Shown: positions 30,371 to 39,136, numbered from the stretch's first letter. The stretch is DNA of 64,000 nt from Saccharopolyspora gloriosae (GCF_014203325.1 NZ_JACHIV010000001.1:869501-933500), one strand, 5' to 3'. The notes: generated from the letters alone by a model not told the origin. A program made the numbers and translations.

Positions 30371-31792
30371 GTGCGTGTGAACGACCCCAAAGTCGCGGTC
30401 TGCATCGTCTACGTCGCCGCGATGTTCATGAACGGCATGGACGCCACCATCGTCAACGTGGCGCTGCCCGCGATCGGCGCCGAGTTCGGGGTGCCGCCGA
30501 GCGCGACCAGCGCCATCAACATCGGCTACCTGGTCAGCCTCGCGGTGTGCATCCCCGTGTCGGGCTGGCTGGGCGACCGGTTCGGGACCAAGAAGGTCTT
30601 CCTGGCCGCGTTCGGCGCGTTCGTGCTGGCCTCCGCGCTGTGCGGGGCCGCTCAAGACCTGACGCAGCTCACCGCGGCCCGCGTCGTGCAGGGCGCGGGC
30701 GGCGGCGTGCTGAGCCCGGTGGCGTTGACCATGCTGTTCCGCGCCTACCCGCCGCAGGAGCGGATCAGGCTCTCCAGGGTGCTGGTGATCCCGACCGCGG
30801 TGGCACCCGCGCTCGGGCCGGTGCTGGGCGGGTTCTTCGTCGAGCAGCTCAGCTGGCGGTGGGGCTTCTTCGTGAACGTGCCGTTCGGCGTGCTGGCCCT
30901 GGTCTACGGCGTGCTGCGGCTGCGCGAACACGTCGAATCCGTGCACAAGCGGTTCGACCTGATCGGGTTCGCGCTGGCCGCGCCCGGACTGGGCCTGCTG
31001 ATGTACGCGCTGGACGCGGTGTCGATGCGCGGGCCGGACTCCCCGCACTTCTACCTGGCGGGGGTGGTCGGGCTGGGCTGCCTCATCGCGCTCGTCGTGT
31101 CCCAGCTGCGGTCCCGGCAACCGATGCTGGACGTGCGGTTGTTCGGCGACGCCTCGTTCCGGCGGGCCAGCCTCATCCTGGCGACGTGCGTGGCCGGATT
31201 CCTCGGCACGCTCTACGGCTTCACGCTGATGTACCAGTCCGGCATGGGCGCCTCGCCGTGGGAGACGGGGCTGGTGACCCTGCCGAAGGCGGTCGGGCTG
31301 ATGGTGGCCTCGCAGGCGGTGACCTGGGCGCACCCCAGGATGGGGCCGCGGTTGCTGATCGCCTCGGCGATGCTCGGCGCCGCCGCGTCGTTCGCCGCGA
31401 TGAACCTGGTGACCGGTCCGCTGTCGGCGGGGGCCGTGCAGTTCGCCTCCGGGTTCTTCGTCGGTGCCGCGTCGATCGAGCTGCAGGTCGTGGCGTTCGC
31501 GACGATCAGCGCCACCGCCACCGGCGGCGCGTCCACCTTGTTCAACGTGCAGCGCCAGATCGGTTCGGCGCTCGGCGTCGCCGTCACGGCCGGTGTGCTC
31601 GCACTCGGCGGGGCCGGGTCGTCCGGTTCGCTCGGCGCCTACCACGTGGCGATGCTCGTCTCCGCCGGATTCGCGCTGCTGGGCGTGTTCGTGGCGCTGC
31701 GCATCAAGAATCCCGCCGCGCTGCGCGCCGATGCTGGTCACGACGTGGACGAGGGCAGCGGGTCCGGGGCGGTCCCGGCGGCCCGGAGCTGA
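30371..31792 (+). CDS. MFS transporter, DHA2 (14-helix) family; probable siderophore exporter
   Basis: A 473-residue transporter with about 14 hydrophobic helices. The loop motif GWLGDRFGTKKVF follows helix 2, and PALGPVLGGFFVEQLSWRWGFFVNVP is the antiporter motif C region of the DHA2 drug-efflux branch. It begins 14 bases after mbtH and so belongs to the NRPS operon, where secretion of the finished siderophore is the natural role; that is inference from context. The GTG at 30371 is used, and a GTG at 30377 is possible. Confidence 0.9.
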   Translation: MRVNDPKVAVCIVYVAAMFMNGMDATIVNVALPAIGAEFGVPPSATSAINIGYLVSLAVCIPVSGWLGDRFGTKKVFLAAFGAFVLASALCGAAQDLTQLTAARVVQGAGGGVLSPVALTMLFRAYPPQERIRLSRVLVIPTAVAPALGPVLGGFFVEQLSWRWGFFVNVPFGVLALVYGVLRLREHVESVHKRFDLIGFALAAPGLGLLMYALDAVSMRGPDSPHFYLAGVVGLGCLIALVVSQLRSRQPMLDVRLFGDASFRRASLILATCVAGFLGTLYGFTLMYQSGMGASPWETGLVTLPKAVGLMVASQAVTWAHPRMGPRLLIASAMLGAAASFAAMNLVTGPLSAGAVQFASGFFVGAASIELQVVAFATISATATGGASTLFNVQRQIGSALGVAVTAGVLALGGAGSSGSLGAYHVAMLVSAGFALLGVFVALRIKNPAALRADAGHDVDEGSGSGAVPAARS

Positions 31793-31860
31793 CGGCGCTC
31801 CCGGCCGGTCGTGCGTTCGGGCGAGATCTGGCCCACCGTGGGGAAGACATCCCGCCGTTC

Positions 31861-31879
31861 TATGGTTAGGCTAGCCTTA
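31861..31879 (+). promoter_or_regulatory. Iron box upstream of the siderophore-interacting protein
   Basis: TATGGTTAGGCTAGCCTTA agrees with the IdeR/DmdR consensus at 15 of 19 positions, the best match in the window. It lies 47 bases before the start codon. Confidence 0.82.
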
Positions 31880-31926
31880 ATTCCAGTGATCGTTCTGGAG
31901 ACAGTGAGGAAGGAACGCCAGGGCCG

Positions 31927-32760
31927 ATGACGACAGCGGACCGACCCGGACGCAGCGAACACCGCCGTCCTCCGACCCGCACGCTGGAGGTGCTCCGCAC
32001 GACGGAGCTGTCGCCTTCGATGCGGCGCATCACCCTCGGCGGGGACGAACTCGCCGGGTTCCGCGAGCAGCACAGCGGGCCCAACGTGAAGGTGTTCGTC
32101 CCGCAACCCGGTCAGCACCGCCCGGTGCTCCCCGTCCTCAACGACGAAGGCCGCTACGTGTGGCCCGAAGCGCACGAACGGCCCACCATGCGCACCTACA
32201 CGGTGCGCCGCTACGACGAACAGCGCGGCGAGCTCGACATCGACTTCGTCATGCACGGAGACCACGGCGTCGCCGCGTCTTGGGCGCGCGCAGCCGAACC
32301 GGGCGACTACCTCGGCGTGCTCGGCCCCGGCGGCCGGACCTGCCGGGAAGCCGACTGGTACCTGTTGGTCGGCGACGAGACCGCGATGCCCGCCATCGCC
32401 TCGATCATCGAAGGGCTGCCGCTCACCGCGCGCGGCCAGGTCTTCCTGGAAGTCGCCGGGAGCAGCGACCAGCAGCACATCGAATGCCCGCCGAACGTGC
32501 GGATGACCTGGCTGCACCGCGACGGCGTGCCAGCAGGGCGCTCCACGCTGCTGTCCGACGCCGTCCGCGACCTCGACATCCCCGACAGCCACGACGTGTC
32601 GGCCTGGGTCTCCGGTGAATCCGGGATCGTCCGCGGCATCCGCCGCCACCTGCGGCAGGACCGCGGATTCGACGCCCGATCGGTGCTCGCCATCGGCTAC
32701 TGGAAAGCCGGCATGGCCGAAACCGACTACCACGACCGATACAACCACGACCGCGACTGA
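31927..32760 (+). CDS. Siderophore-interacting FAD-dependent reductase (SIP family)
   Basis: A 277-residue cytoplasmic flavoprotein that would release iron by reducing the ferri-siderophore with NAD(P)H. The FAD-binding strand reads RTYTVRRYD, followed by IDFVMHGDHGVAASWA and GPGGR. The NAD(P)H-binding half begins YLLVGDETAMPAIASI, and the C-terminal motif is GYWKAG, as in ViuB-like proteins. It has its own iron box and follows the NRPS operon, so uptake and utilisation are controlled by the same iron signal as synthesis. Confidence 0.94.
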   Translation: MTTADRPGRSEHRRPPTRTLEVLRTTELSPSMRRITLGGDELAGFREQHSGPNVKVFVPQPGQHRPVLPVLNDEGRYVWPEAHERPTMRTYTVRRYDEQRGELDIDFVMHGDHGVAASWARAAEPGDYLGVLGPGGRTCREADWYLLVGDETAMPAIASIIEGLPLTARGQVFLEVAGSSDQQHIECPPNVRMTWLHRDGVPAGRSTLLSDAVRDLDIPDSHDVSAWVSGESGIVRGIRRHLRQDRGFDARSVLAIGYWKAGMAETDYHDRYNHDRD

Positions 32761-32823
32761 GCGGTCTGCGGATTCCACCGTGCCCGAGCGCGACACCGAC
32801 CGGGTACCGGCGAAGGGACAACC

Positions 32824-34167
32824 GTGTCTGCGGCTCCGACCCCCGTGCAAGGCCACGTCCAGGACATCCTGGGCATCGGCTTCGGCCCCTCCAACTTAGC
32901 GCTGGCCGTGGCCGTCGAGGAACACAACCGCCGCTGCGACGAGGGCGAACGGCTCGACGCGAGCTTCGTGGAACGCAAGCCGAGGTTCGGCTGGCACCGC
33001 GGCATGCTCATCGAAGGCACCACGATGCAGGTCTCCTTCCTCAAAGACCTCGTGACGATGCGCGAGCCCGCCAGCGACTTCTCGTTCCTGTCGTACCTGC
33101 GGGACAAGGGTCGCCTGGTCGACTTCATCAACCACAAGACCATGTTCCCGACCCGCGTCGAATATCACGACTACCTGGAGTGGGCCGCCGGCCGGCTGGA
33201 ACACCTCGCGGACTACGACGCCGAAGTCATCGACGTGCGGCCCGTGCAGGACGGCGACGTGTTCGAAGTGCTCGTGCGGCACGGGTCCGGCCAGGTCACC
33301 GCCCGGCTCGCCCGCAACATCGTCGTCGCCGTCGGACTCGAAGCGAGCCTGCCGCCCGGCGCGGAACTCGGCGACCGCGTGTGGCACAACCTCGAACTGA
33401 TGCACCGCGTCGGCGAACTCGACGGCACCGAGCCACGCCGGTTCACCATCGTCGGAGCCGGGCAGAGCGCCGCCGAAGTCACCGACCACCTGCACCGCTC
33501 GTTCCCCGACGCGGAAGTGTGCTCGGTGTTCAGCCGGTACGGGCACACCCCCGCCGACGACAGCCCGTTCGCGAACCGCATCTTCGACCCCGACGCGGTC
33601 GACCACTTCTACACCTCGCCGACCGGGGTGAAGCAGATGCTCATGGACTACCACCGCAACACGAACTACTCCGTGGTGGACCTCGAACTCATCGAGCAGC
33701 TCTACGCCCGCGCCTACCAGGAGAAGGTGCAGGGCAAGGAACGGCTGCGGATGCTCAACGCCTCCCGCGTCACCGACGTCGAGACCTCCGCCGACGGCGT
33801 CGCGGTCACCGTCGAATTCCTGCCCACCGGTGAGCGCGAAGTGCTCGACTCCGACGTGCTCGTCTACGCCACCGGCTGCCGGCCCGGCGACCCCGGGCGG
33901 TTCCTCGGGCGCACCTGGGAGGAATGCCTGCAGGACGCGGACGGGCAGGTGCAGGTGGACCGCGACTACCGGGTGCGCACCACCGACGGCGTCCGCGGCG
34001 GCGTGTACTTCCAAGGCGGCACCGAGCACACCCACGGCATCACGTCGTCGCTGCTGTCCAACGGCGCGGTCCGGGCGGGCGACATCCGCGACTCGATCCT
34101 CCGGTACCGCAACACGCCCCGGGCGACCGCGCCCTCCGGCTACGCCCTCACCGCCGAACACGCCTGA
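32824..34167 (+). CDS. L-ornithine N5- / L-lysine N6-monooxygenase
   Basis: A 447-residue flavin enzyme that hydroxylates the side-chain amine, the first step to hydroxamate siderophores. The FAD motif is GIGFGPSNLALAV, the substrate-binding part includes MQVSFLKDLVTMREP, the NADPH motif is IVGAGQSAAEV, and the C-terminal ATG-type motif reads YATGCRPGD. The start is GTG 32824; no ATG precedes the conserved region. Ornithine is the likelier substrate by analogy with erythrochelin and coelichelin loci, but the sequence alone does not exclude lysine. A cluster of six 49-bp repeats begins 15 bases after its stop. Confidence 0.94.
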   Translation: MSAAPTPVQGHVQDILGIGFGPSNLALAVAVEEHNRRCDEGERLDASFVERKPRFGWHRGMLIEGTTMQVSFLKDLVTMREPASDFSFLSYLRDKGRLVDFINHKTMFPTRVEYHDYLEWAAGRLEHLADYDAEVIDVRPVQDGDVFEVLVRHGSGQVTARLARNIVVAVGLEASLPPGAELGDRVWHNLELMHRVGELDGTEPRRFTIVGAGQSAAEVTDHLHRSFPDAEVCSVFSRYGHTPADDSPFANRIFDPDAVDHFYTSPTGVKQMLMDYHRNTNYSVVDLELIEQLYARAYQEKVQGKERLRMLNASRVTDVETSADGVAVTVEFLPTGEREVLDSDVLVYATGCRPGDPGRFLGRTWEECLQDADGQVQVDRDYRVRTTDGVRGGVYFQGGTEHTHGITSSLLSNGAVRAGDIRDSILRYRNTPRATAPSGYALTAEHA

Positions 34168-34182
34168 GCCCCCGGCATCCCG

Positions 34183-34231
34183 AGCGAACGGCCCGTCCGC
34201 CCAACCCCGTTGGACGAACGGTCCGCCCACT
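34183..34231. repeat. 49-bp palindromic repeat, copy 8
   Basis: A diverged copy: left core GAACGGCCCGTCC, right core GAACGGTCCGCCC, loop CCCCG. It is first in the six-copy cluster and lies 15 bases after the hydroxylase stop. Confidence 0.92.
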
Positions 34232-34255
34232 CCACCCTGCGCAGGAACGGAAGCG

Positions 34256-34304
34256 AGTGAACGGCCCGTTCGTCCGACCAGCTTGGTCAAACGGTCCGCT
34301 CACC
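34256..34304. repeat. 49-bp palindromic repeat, copy 9
   Basis: The left core is GAACGGCCCGTTC and the right core AAACGGTCCGCTC. The loop region is in reverse orientation (CCAGC). Confidence 0.92.
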
Positions 34305-34321
34305 TGCGCAGAGCGGGATTG

Positions 34322-34370
34322 AGTGAACGGCCTGTTCGTCCAATCCCGTTGGACGAACGGTCCGCTCACC
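34322..34370. repeat. 49-bp palindromic repeat, copy 10
   Basis: The left core is GAACGGCCTGTTC and the right core GAACGGTCCGCTC. The loop TCCCG is in reverse orientation. Confidence 0.93.
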
Positions 34371-34427
34371 TCATTCCGGACCGGCGCGGCGCCGTCTTCT
34401 CCGGGAGCTTGCCGCCGGGGCGGGTGG

Positions 34428-34476
34428 AGTGAACGGACCGTTCGTCCAGTCGGATTGGGCAGACGGTCCGTTCACT
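34428..34476. repeat. 49-bp palindromic repeat, copy 11
   Basis: The left core is perfect; the right arm reads AGACGGTCCGTTCACT. The spacing to copies 10 and 12 is 106-108 bases. Confidence 0.94.
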
Positions 34477-34535
34477 CGATCCGAGGTCGTTCGTGGGTGA
34501 GGTGGCTCCAGCGGAGGTCCGGTCGGGCTGGAGGG

Positions 34536-34584
34536 GGTGAACGGACCGTTCGTCCAACGGGATTGGGCGGAGGGTCCGTTCACT
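34536..34584. repeat. 49-bp palindromic repeat, copy 12
   Basis: The left core is perfect and the right core is GGAGGGTCCGTTC, a variant shared only with copy 13 next to it. Confidence 0.94.
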
Positions 34585-34641
34585 TCGTCCCGGATCGGCG
34601 CGGTGGCGCCCGCTCTGGGGGTGTGCCGCTGGGCTGGAGGG

Positions 34642-34690
34642 GGTGAACGGACTGTTCGTCCAAGGGGATTGGGCGGAGGGTCCGTTCACT
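34642..34690. repeat. 49-bp palindromic repeat, copy 13
   Basis: The left core is GAACGGACTGTTC and the right core GGAGGGTCCGTTC, as in copy 12. Both the copy and the 57-base spacer before it resemble their neighbours, which suggests tandem duplication. Confidence 0.94.
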
Positions 34691-34765
34691 CGGGGTGGGG
34701 TTGTGATCACCGGCACAGGGGTGGGGTGGGAACAAAGGGCCGTGATCGGGTGGTTGGGAACGGCG

Positions 34766-35872
34766 ATGGACACTGTCGCCAACCCGGACCGCACCGCCCT
34801 CGGGGCCCACGGTCACGCGGACCAGACCGACCCGATTCGCGGCACGGCGCGAGGGCGGTCAACCGTGCCGCTGTCGATCCTCGACCTCGCGCCCGTCGGG
34901 GTGGAGACCACGCCCGGTGAGGCGCTGGCCACGACCACGGAGCTCGCGAGGGCCGCGGAACGCTGGGGCTTCCACCGGCTGTGGGTCGCCGAGCACCACG
35001 GCATGCCGGGGATCGCGAGCTCCTCGCCGCCGGTGGTGATCGCGCACCTGGCCGCCGCGACGAGCACGTTGCGGCTCGGCTCGGGCGGCGTGATGCTGCC
35101 CAACCACGCGCCGCTGGTCGTCGCGGAGCAGTTCGGCACGTTGCAGGCGCTGCATCCGGGTCGCATCGACCTCGGCATCGGCCGCGCGCCCGGTACCGAC
35201 CAGGGCACGGCCCGCGCGCTGCGCCGCACGAGCGGTCCGCTGTCGGTCGACGACTTCCCGCAGCAGCTCGGTGAACTGCTGCGCTTCCTCGGCGACGGTT
35301 TCACCGCCGACCACCCGTACGCCGAGGTGAACTCGATCCCGCACGGCCAGGCGCCGCCGGTGTGGCTGCTCGGTTCCAGCGGTTTCAGCGCCCAGGTCGC
35401 GGGTGCGCTGGGGTTGCCGTTCGCGTTCGCCCACCACTTCTCGGCGCGCAACACGCTGCCCGCGCTGGAGCTGTACCGGCAGTCGTTCCAGCCTTCGGAG
35501 GTGCTCGACGAGCCCTACTCGATGATCGGCGCGCAGGCGATCGCCGCCGACACCGAGCAGGAGGCGCTGGACTTGGCGCGTCCGATGGCGCTGAGCATGT
35601 TGCGGCTGCGCAGCGGCAACCCGGGGCGCATGCCCAGCCCCGAGGAGGCCCGCGAGTACCGGTACTCGGCGATGGAGCAGAGCGTCGTGGACAGCTGGCT
35701 GGCCGACGCGATCTACGGCACGCCCGAGTCGGTGCACGCGGAGCTGGAGGCGCTGCGGGAGAGCACCGAGGTCGACGAGCTGATGCTGACCGCGAACATG
35801 TACGACCGGACGGCGAAGCTGCGTTCCTACGAGCTGATCGCGCGCGCCTACGGGTTGCCGGGCGTGGACTGA
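34766..35872 (+). CDS. LLM-class flavin-dependent oxidoreductase (MsnO8-like)
   Basis: A 368-residue luciferase-like monooxygenase using reduced flavin. The N-terminal family motif [12 protein letters not shown] is followed by [20 protein letters not shown], then [24 protein letters not shown] and [12 protein letters not shown], typical of the MsnO8 subgroup. Homologues usually begin near VPLSILDL, so the GTG at 34865 is a real alternative to the ATG at 34766, which adds 33 residues of low-complexity leader. The substrate is unknown. The start lies 75 bases after the last repeat of the cluster. Confidence 0.9.
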   Translation: MDTVANPDRTALGAHGHADQTDPIRGTARGRSTVPLSILDLAPVGVETTPGEALATTTELARAAERWGFHRLWVAEHHGMPGIASSSPPVVIAHLAAATSTLRLGSGGVMLPNHAPLVVAEQFGTLQALHPGRIDLGIGRAPGTDQGTARALRRTSGPLSVDDFPQQLGELLRFLGDGFTADHPYAEVNSIPHGQAPPVWLLGSSGFSAQVAGALGLPFAFAHHFSARNTLPALELYRQSFQPSEVLDEPYSMIGAQAIAADTEQEALDLARPMALSMLRLRSGNPGRMPSPEEAREYRYSAMEQSVVDSWLADAIYGTPESVHAELEALRESTEVDELMLTANMYDRTAKLRSYELIARAYGLPGVD

Positions 35873-36009
35873 ACTCCTGATCCACGTCGCCTCCGACGCG
35901 CGGGCGTGGCCGGCACCACTGTCTCGCCAGGTCACGCGCAGCCGTGCGGGGGCGGTGGCGTACGGTCGATTCCGGTGTTCGTGGCAGCGGCGGGATTGAG
36001 GGATTTGTG

Positions 36010-36384
36010 GTGAAGCCTGGCGTTCTGGCCTTCTACCGGGTCATGGCGTACGTGACAGCGGTGCTGCTCATCTTGCTGTGCCTGACGATGGTGCTGAAGT
36101 ACTTGTGGCCCGAGGGCTCGTCCATGCAGCTGCTGGGCGACCAGTGGACGACCACGATCGGCATCGGCCACGGCTACCTCTACATCGTGTACTTGTTCGT
36201 CGCGCTCGTCACCACCGTGCAGCTGCGCATCCCCTACGGGCGGATGCTGCTGGTCCTGCTGGCGGGCACCATCCCGTTCGGCGCTTTCTTCGCGGAGCGC
36301 AAGGTCGTGCTGTGGCACCGGCTGCGCACGAGCGGTGAGCCGCTGCCGTTCGAGACCGCGGCGACGTCGGAGGCGACGAGCTGA
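36010..36384 (+). CDS. DUF3817 integral membrane protein
   Basis: A 124-residue membrane protein with three helices (about residues 9-31, 48-68 and 78-96). It has the DUF3817 pattern: [16 protein letters not shown], then [13 protein letters not shown] and [15 protein letters not shown]. The GTG at 36010 is seven bases after GAGGG. Its stop overlaps the ctaB start (TGATG), so the two are coupled; this pairing hints at a role near heme or cytochrome oxidase assembly, but the function is not established. Confidence 0.85.
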   Translation: MKPGVLAFYRVMAYVTAVLLILLCLTMVLKYLWPEGSSMQLLGDQWTTTIGIGHGYLYIVYLFVALVTTVQLRIPYGRMLLVLLAGTIPFGAFFAERKVVLWHRLRTSGEPLPFETAATSEATS

Positions 36385-37322
36385 TGACGGCGGTTCCCGA
36401 ACAGGCTGAGACCGCGGCCCCCGCCACCACCACCGCGAAGCGGCGCGGCGTGCTCGCCGCGTACTTCGCGCTCACCAAGCCGCGGGTCATCGAGCTGCTG
36501 CTGGTCACGACGATCCCGGCGATGTTCCTGGCCGAGCGCGGCGTCCCGTCGCCGTGGCTGGTGCTGGTGACGCTGGTCGGCGGCGCCATGTCCGCGGGCA
36601 GCGCGAACGCGCTGAACTGCGTGGCCGATTCGGACATCGACGCGGTGATGCACCGCACCCGCAGCCGCCCGCTGGTGAGCTACGAGGTGCCGCGCAAGCA
36701 CGCGTTGATCTTCGGGATCGTGCTGGGCGTGGTCTCGTTCGCGGTGCTCGCGCTGGGCGCGAACCTGCTGGCGGCGGTGCTGTCGCTGGCGGCGATCCTG
36801 TTCTACGTCTTCGTCTACACGCTGCTGCTCAAGCGGCGGACCTCGCAGAACATCGTGTGGGGCGGTGCCGCGGGCTGCATGCCGGTGGTGATCGGCTGGG
36901 CCGCGGTGGCCGGCAAGGTCGAGTGGCCCGCGATCGTGATGTTCGCGGTGGTGTTCCTGTGGACGCCGCCGCACTTCTGGTCGTTGGCGATGAAGTACCG
37001 CGACGACTACGCGCGCGCCGGGGTGCCGATGCTGCCGGTGGTGGCGACGCCGCGGCAGGTGTCGGCGCGGATCCTGGTCTACAGCTGGGCGACGGTGGCC
37101 TGCACGCTGTTGCTGGTGCCCGCGACGAGCTGGGTGTACGTGGCGATCGCGGTCCTGTCCGGCGCGGCGTTCCTGATCGTGGCCCAGCGGCTGCACGCGT
37201 CGGTGCGCCAAGGGCGGACGACGAATCCGATGACGTTGTTCCACCTGTCGAACTCGTACCTGGCGGTGCTGTTCGTGGCGATCGCCGTCGACGCCGCGAT
37301 CGGCCTCCCCACCCTCACCTGA
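36384..37322 (+). CDS. ctaB: Heme O synthase (protoheme IX farnesyltransferase)
   Basis: A 312-residue UbiA-family prenyltransferase with about nine helices. It attaches farnesyl diphosphate to heme b for the heme A of aa3 oxidase. The first Asp-rich motif is [20 protein letters not shown], the second loop is [17 protein letters not shown], and [18 protein letters not shown] opens the first helix. The ATG at 36384 overlaps the DUF3817 stop by one base. A cluster of repeats starts 30 bases past its stop codon. The CtaG-domain gene at 57545 probably serves the same oxidase. Confidence 0.96.
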   Translation: MTAVPEQAETAAPATTTAKRRGVLAAYFALTKPRVIELLLVTTIPAMFLAERGVPSPWLVLVTLVGGAMSAGSANALNCVADSDIDAVMHRTRSRPLVSYEVPRKHALIFGIVLGVVSFAVLALGANLLAAVLSLAAILFYVFVYTLLLKRRTSQNIVWGGAAGCMPVVIGWAAVAGKVEWPAIVMFAVVFLWTPPHFWSLAMKYRDDYARAGVPMLPVVATPRQVSARILVYSWATVACTLLLVPATSWVYVAIAVLSGAAFLIVAQRLHASVRQGRTTNPMTLFHLSNSYLAVLFVAIAVDAAIGLPTLT

Positions 37323-37352
37323 TCCACTCCTCCGCCCGCCGGCGCTGATCGG

Positions 37353-37401
37353 AGTGAACGGCCCGTTCGTCCCATCTGATCGGTCGAACGGGCCGTCGAC
37401 C
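37353..37401. repeat. 49-bp palindromic repeat, copy 14
   Basis: The left core is GAACGGCCCGTTC and the right core GAACGGGCCGTCG. The central pair of the arms is C/G here instead of the usual A/T, a compensated change. The outer right end has decayed. Confidence 0.9.
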
Positions 37402-37415
37402 GCTGCACGCGTGGT

Positions 37416-37464
37416 GGTGAACGGTCCGTTTGCCCAGTGGGATTGGTCGAACGGGACGTTCACT
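37416..37464. repeat. 49-bp palindromic repeat, copy 15
   Basis: The left core is GAACGGTCCGTTT and the right core GAACGGGACGTTC, a right-arm variant found only in this cluster. It starts 63 bases after copy 14. Confidence 0.92.
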
Positions 37465-37479
37465 CGGTGCTGGCGCTGT

Positions 37480-37528
37480 GGTGAACGGTCCGTCTGCCTA
37501 ATGGGATTGGTCGAACGGGACGTTCACC
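37480..37528. repeat. 49-bp palindromic repeat, copy 16
   Basis: The left core is GAACGGTCCGTCT and the right core GAACGGGACGTTC, with loop TGGGA. It starts 64 bases after copy 15. Confidence 0.92.
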
Positions 37529-37543
37529 CGGGACTGTCACTGG

Positions 37544-37592
37544 CGTGAACGGCCCGTTTGCCCGACGGGATTGGTCGAACGGGACGTTCACT
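37544..37592. repeat. 49-bp palindromic repeat, copy 17
   Basis: The left core is GAACGGCCCGTTT and the right core GAACGGGACGTTC. It starts 64 bases after copy 16 and ends 33 bases from the stop of the minus-strand gene at 37626. Confidence 0.92.
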
Positions 37593-37625
37593 CCGAAGCC
37601 GATCCTGCGCTCGCGTCGGGCGTCG

Positions 37626-38045
37626 TCACCGCCGACGCACCCTGGCCGCGATGGCGGTGGTGAGCGCGGTGAGCAGCACGGCGCCCCACACGACGGCCAG
37701 CGCGATGAGCAGTCCCGTCGAGTAGTCGCGGTCCAGCAGGCCGGGGTTCTGGTTCGGCGCGTAGGTGCGCCACAGGAACGGCACGGCCAGCAGCGCCAGC
37801 ACAGCGCTCAGCACCATGCCGACCGCCGCGGGCGCCCGCCAGGAGCGCGGCAGCACCCGGGCCGCCGTCCATCCGACGAGTCCGGCCAGCGGCAGCAGCA
37901 CCAGGTCGGTGAGCACCGGCCCGGCCGCGAGCCAGCCGAGCACCGACCACCGGATCGCTTCGTCGGCGAGCAGTTCCGCCGCGAGGTACCAGCCACCCCA
38001 GCCGATCATCGCCAGCCCGGCGGCGGCGAGCAGCGCGCGCGTCAC
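37626..38045 (-). CDS. Four-helix membrane protein of unknown function
   Basis: A 139-residue membrane protein with helices at about residues 4-24, 35-58, 72-92 and 108-131, and a basic C-terminus AARVRRR. Its GTG start overlaps the stop of the molybdopterin oxidoreductase gene, so it is the last gene of that five-gene operon. It could be a membrane partner of the oxidoreductase or of the glycosyl transfer genes; the sequence does not say. I do not recognise the family. Confidence 0.72.
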   Translation of the reverse strand: MTRALLAAAGLAMIGWGGWYLAAELLADEAIRWSVLGWLAAGPVLTDLVLLPLAGLVGWTAARVLPRSWRAPAAVGMVLSAVLALLAVPFLWRTYAPNQNPGLLDRDYSTGLLIALAVVWGAVLLTALTTAIAARVRRR

Positions 38046-39136
38046 AGGACCTCCACCCGTCGCACCCACTTGGTCTGCAGCACACCGGGCCGGTTCGGCG
38101 CGATGAGGCGGCACGGGTAGCCGTGGTCGGGGTGCAGCGGTTCGCCGCCGAGCCGCAGCGCGAGCAGCGTGAGCGGGTCGCGCGCGTGGGCGGCGGGCAG
38201 CACCGTCGACGAGTACGGGCTGCCTTCCTCCAGCGAGGAGATCCGCACCTCCGCGTCGGGCGCGGCGCCGACCTCGCGCAGCAGGTCGGCGAGCGGCACG
38301 CCGCTCCACGTGGCCTGCGCGCTCCAGCCCTCCACGCACGCGATGGGCAGTTCGGCGGTGGTCTGCGGCAGCGCCGCGAGTTCAGGGCGGCTGAAGGTGC
38401 GGGTCCCCCGTGGTCCGCTGACCTCCAGCCGCCAGCCGGGATCCCGGCTGATGTCGAGGACTCCCGCCGCGGTGGCGGTCCGGTTCACCGGCAGGCCCTG
38501 CGGGCCGTTCGGCGACCGGGTGCCCAGGACCGCGAGGTCGCGCAGCCACGGCACGGTCATCCCCGCGGTGACCGTGACGGCGGTGCCGACCGACAGCGCG
38601 GTCAGGCCGAGGAATCCTCGACGACCCACGAGGCCGCCGCGTTCGGCGGGCTCGCGAGGTTCTCCGAGCGCAGACCGGAACGCGGGGATCTTCACGGCCG
38701 CGTGCAGCAGCAGCGAGCCCACGGCGATCCAGCCGAGCGCGAAGTGCAGGTCCGGGAACGAGAAGTTCCACGGGTAGTTCTGGGCGATGTTGAACAGGCC
38801 CGTGATCAGTTCGAACGTGGCCGAGGCGATGAGCACCAGCAGCGATCCGCGTTCCAGCAGGTGCGGCAGCGACCGCACCACCGGGCGTTCGAACAGCTTC
38901 GGCGCCACGCTCCACAGCTTCGCCGCGAGCAGCGGGATCGCCGCGATGCCGCTGAGCACGTGCGCGCCCTGGGTGATCCGGTACAGGTTCACCGGCCGCG
39001 ACGGCCAGTCGAACCAGCCCGGCGGGTGCTGGATGCCGTGGCTGATCAGCCCGGTGATCATGCAGATCCCGAAGGTCACCGCCAGCCACACCCCCAGGCG
39101 GCCGGCGGTGACCGGCTCCCTCCCCGCTCTGGTCAT
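38042..39136 (-). CDS. Membrane-anchored molybdopterin-dependent oxidoreductase with N-terminal cytochrome b-like domain
   Basis: A 364-residue fusion. Residues 1-150 form four helices with several histidines (HGIQHPPGW, QGAHVLSG, HFALGW, LLLHAAVK), like a di-heme cytochrome b. Then comes GRRGFLGLT, a fifth helix, and a sulfite-oxidase-fold Mo domain (residues 215-364). The Mo-ligating cysteine is Cys267 in IACVEGWSAQATW, and the C-terminal HPDHGYPCRLIAPNRPG is conserved. The topology suggests electron flow between an extracytoplasmic substrate and the membrane quinone pool; the substrate is unknown. Its start and stop overlap the flanking genes. Confidence 0.9.
   Translation of the reverse strand: MTRAGREPVTAGRLGVWLAVTFGICMITGLISHGIQHPPGWFDWPSRPVNLYRITQGAHVLSGIAAIPLLAAKLWSVAPKLFERPVVRSLPHLLERGSLLVLIASATFELITGLFNIAQNYPWNFSFPDLHFALGWIAVGSLLLHAAVKIPAFRSALGEPREPAERGGLVGRRGFLGLTALSVGTAVTVTAGMTVPWLRDLAVLGTRSPNGPQGLPVNRTATAAGVLDISRDPGWRLEVSGPRGTRTFSRPELAALPQTTAELPIACVEGWSAQATWSGVPLADLLREVGAAPDAEVRISSLEEGSPYSSTVLPAAHARDPLTLLALRLGGEPLHPDHGYPCRLIAPNRPGVLQTKWVRRVEVL

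Noticed and set aside
34148-34816. Several 60-140-codon ORFs on both strands in the repeat region after the hydroxylase
   Set aside because: They consist mainly of the palindromic repeats, which encode similar peptides on both strands; none has non-repeat homology-like content.
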